This document shows positions 5,179 through 5,718 of a DNA stretch of 5,718 nucleotides, piece after piece (position 1 is the stretch's first letter; every line of letters starts with the position of its first letter). The notes under the pieces are model-generated. The model was given only the letters and a program-made list of their open reading frames with translations. It searched no databases and was not told the DNA's origin. Source of the DNA: Candidatus Altarchaeum sp. CG2_30_32_3053 (GTDB lineage Archaea; Altiarchaeota; Altiarchaeia; Altiarchaeales; Altiarchaeaceae); the NCBI GenBank assembly GCA_001873845.1, contig MNZY01000081.1, positions 1 through 5,718 on the forward strand, read 5' to 3'. The position numbers and the translations under genes were made by a program.

Positions 5179-5305
5179 AGGGGAACATAAATTTATACTA
5201 ACTACTCAGGAGGTAGGAAATTTACCTCTGAAAATTTCAAAAAAATATAATTTCAAAATTTATGAAATTTTAAAAGACACGAACGAAGTGAGTGGAACAA
5301 AGTGA
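5168..5305 (+). CDS. Possible small protein of 45 residues, overlapping the preceding stop
   Basis: A GTG at 5168 opens a frame overlapping the end of the membrane frame by 11 bases. It reads VSNKGEHKFILTTQEVGNLP, then LKISKKYNFKIYEILKDTNE. The composition is natural for a protein, with alternating charged and hydrophobic residues, and not the low-complexity look of other short frames here. The last residues (NEVSGTK) fall in the imperfect 15-bp repeat at 5280-5308, so the true end may have been lost. It could be a translationally coupled small protein or a remnant of a longer gene. No family recognised; no clear ribosome-binding site. Confidence 0.3.
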   Translation: MSNKGEHKFILTTQEVGNLPLKISKKYNFKIYEILKDTNEVSGTK

Positions 5306-5308
5306 GCG
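5280..5308. repeat. Imperfect tandem repeat of a GAACRAAGTGAG motif
   Basis: CGAACGAAGTGAGTG (5280-5294) is followed directly by GAACAAAGTGAGCG (5295-5308), sharing most bases. It stands out as G-rich in AT-rich surroundings, and a T6 run (5311-5316) follows, so it may be part of a termination region after the zinc-ribbon operon. Confidence 0.6.
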
Positions 5309-5335
5309 TATTTTTTAGGGTGGCTGAATAGTTAC

Positions 5336-5394
5336 GTTCAAAATTTAATTAATTATGTCAAAAAAAGTGTTCCCTTTCATATGGCACACAACCA
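5336..5394. repeat. Dispersed repeat, copy 3, upstream of the hairpin array
   Basis: Resembles the 3' half of copy 2 (2212-2259): TAATTATGTCAAAAAAA, GTGTTCCC and CATATGGCACACAACCA. It begins with GTTCAAAAT like the other copies but lacks the central AAGTTGAAAAATTCACTG part. It lies 63 bases upstream of the hairpin array, as copy 2 lies 55 bases upstream of the 5S rRNA. Confidence 0.6.
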
Positions 5395-5456
5395 CTAATT
5401 ATTAAGTTAAGTTAATGTTTAAAATTAAATTCATAAATATCATACTATTTAATTTT

Positions 5457-5612
5457 ACTGAAAATCTTTGAGATTTTCAATCTTTTAAAATTTACGAGAT
5501 TTTAAAATACTGAAAATCTTTGAGATTTTCAATCTTTTAAAATTTACGAGATTTTAAAATACTGAAAACTATGAGTTTTCAATCTTTAAAAATCTTTTGG
5601 ATTTTTAAATGA
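5457..5612. repeat. Array of three 52-bp units, each with two hairpins
   Basis: Units start at 5457, 5509 and 5561. Units one and two are identical; unit three has diverged. Each unit contains two palindromes. First hairpin in unit one: GAAAATC (5460-5466), loop TTTGA, GATTTTC (5472-5478). Second: TTTTAAAAT (5483-5491), loop TTACGAG, ATTTTAAAA (5499-5507). In unit three the first is GAAAAC / GTTTTC, one pair shorter on both arms, and the second TTTAAAAATC / GATTTTTAAA (5585-5594 with 5600-5609), so pairing is kept although the arms changed. No reading frame is supported here. There are no unique spacers, so it is not CRISPR. It may be a structured RNA, a recombination or protein-binding site, or a miniature repeat family. 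Confidence 0.85.
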
Positions 5613-5670
5613 TATTTCAAAAAATTTATTTACTAAAAAATATTTTTTTAGTAGATTTTTAAAAAATATC
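5611..5670. repeat. Large nested hairpin after the 52-bp array
   Basis: Outer arms GATATTT (5611-5617) and AAATATC (5664-5670), then AAAAAT (5620-5625) with ATTTTT (5655-5660), enclose a perfect 10-bp stem, TACTAAAAAA (5631-5640) with TTTTTTAGTA (5644-5653), loop TAT. The whole 60-base segment can fold into one long interrupted stem, closing the hairpin series. Confidence 0.75.
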
Positions 5671-5718
5671 TCACAAATTAATTATCCCAATTTAACGGGG
5701 TGAGCACCAGAAAAAGTG

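Noticed and set aside
5457..5612. CRISPR array
   Set aside because: The 52-bp units abut and are conserved throughout; there are no unique spacers and no cas genes.
5681..5718. Start of a tRNA or other RNA at the right edge
   Set aside because: The sequence becomes more G-rich (AACGGGGTGAGCACCAG) but too little is present to fold or to match any RNA family.

Overview
The window is about 70% A+T and looks archaeal. Its 5S rRNA is of the archaeal kind, arginine is mostly AGA/AGG, isoleucine is often ATA, and TATA-like boxes replace bacterial -35/-10 promoters. It carries a purM, an archaeal-style amidohydrolase and a CPxC zinc-ribbon protein. I cannot name the lineage; a euryarchaeal, Altiarchaeota or DPANN metagenome contig would all fit.

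Layout: 1-404 (-) is the N-terminal part of a metal-dependent amidohydrolase running off the left edge. 405-827 has no firm gene; it holds a decayed reading frame, a 25-bp tandem duplication and short tandem repeats that run up to the next start codon. 828-1478 (+) is a membrane protein joining a PsiE-like four-helix domain to a C-terminal ACT domain. 1509-1787 (-) is a broken gene of a family I do not recognise, with an in-frame TAA. 1788-2313 has no gene but contains a 49-bp repeat present twice and the 5S promoter region. 2314-2438 (+) is a lone 5S rRNA followed by T-rich 15-bp repeats. 2576-3466 (+) is a lipoprotein-like gene broken by stops and two opposite frameshifts at A-runs. 3492-4568 (-) is an intact purM. 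4713-5178 (+) is a zinc-ribbon protein and a two-helix membrane segment split by a frameshift at an A8 tract, followed by a possible overlapping 45-residue ORF. 5306-5718 has no recognisable gene and carries a striking array of hairpins in 52-bp units.

The genes form no clear pathway. PurM belongs to de novo purine synthesis, 5S to the ribosome, and the others are single genes of uncertain role. Two themes stand out. Short tandem repeats sit on gene starts: 11-bp units before the PsiE-ACT start and 12-bp units across the purM start. Reading frames also break repeatedly at A-homopolymers, which could mean sequencing error, gene decay or transcriptional slippage. The most unusual element is the hairpin array at 5457-5670. 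The third unit keeps its stems although the arms have changed, and a sequence element upstream of the array also lies upstream of the 5S rRNA.
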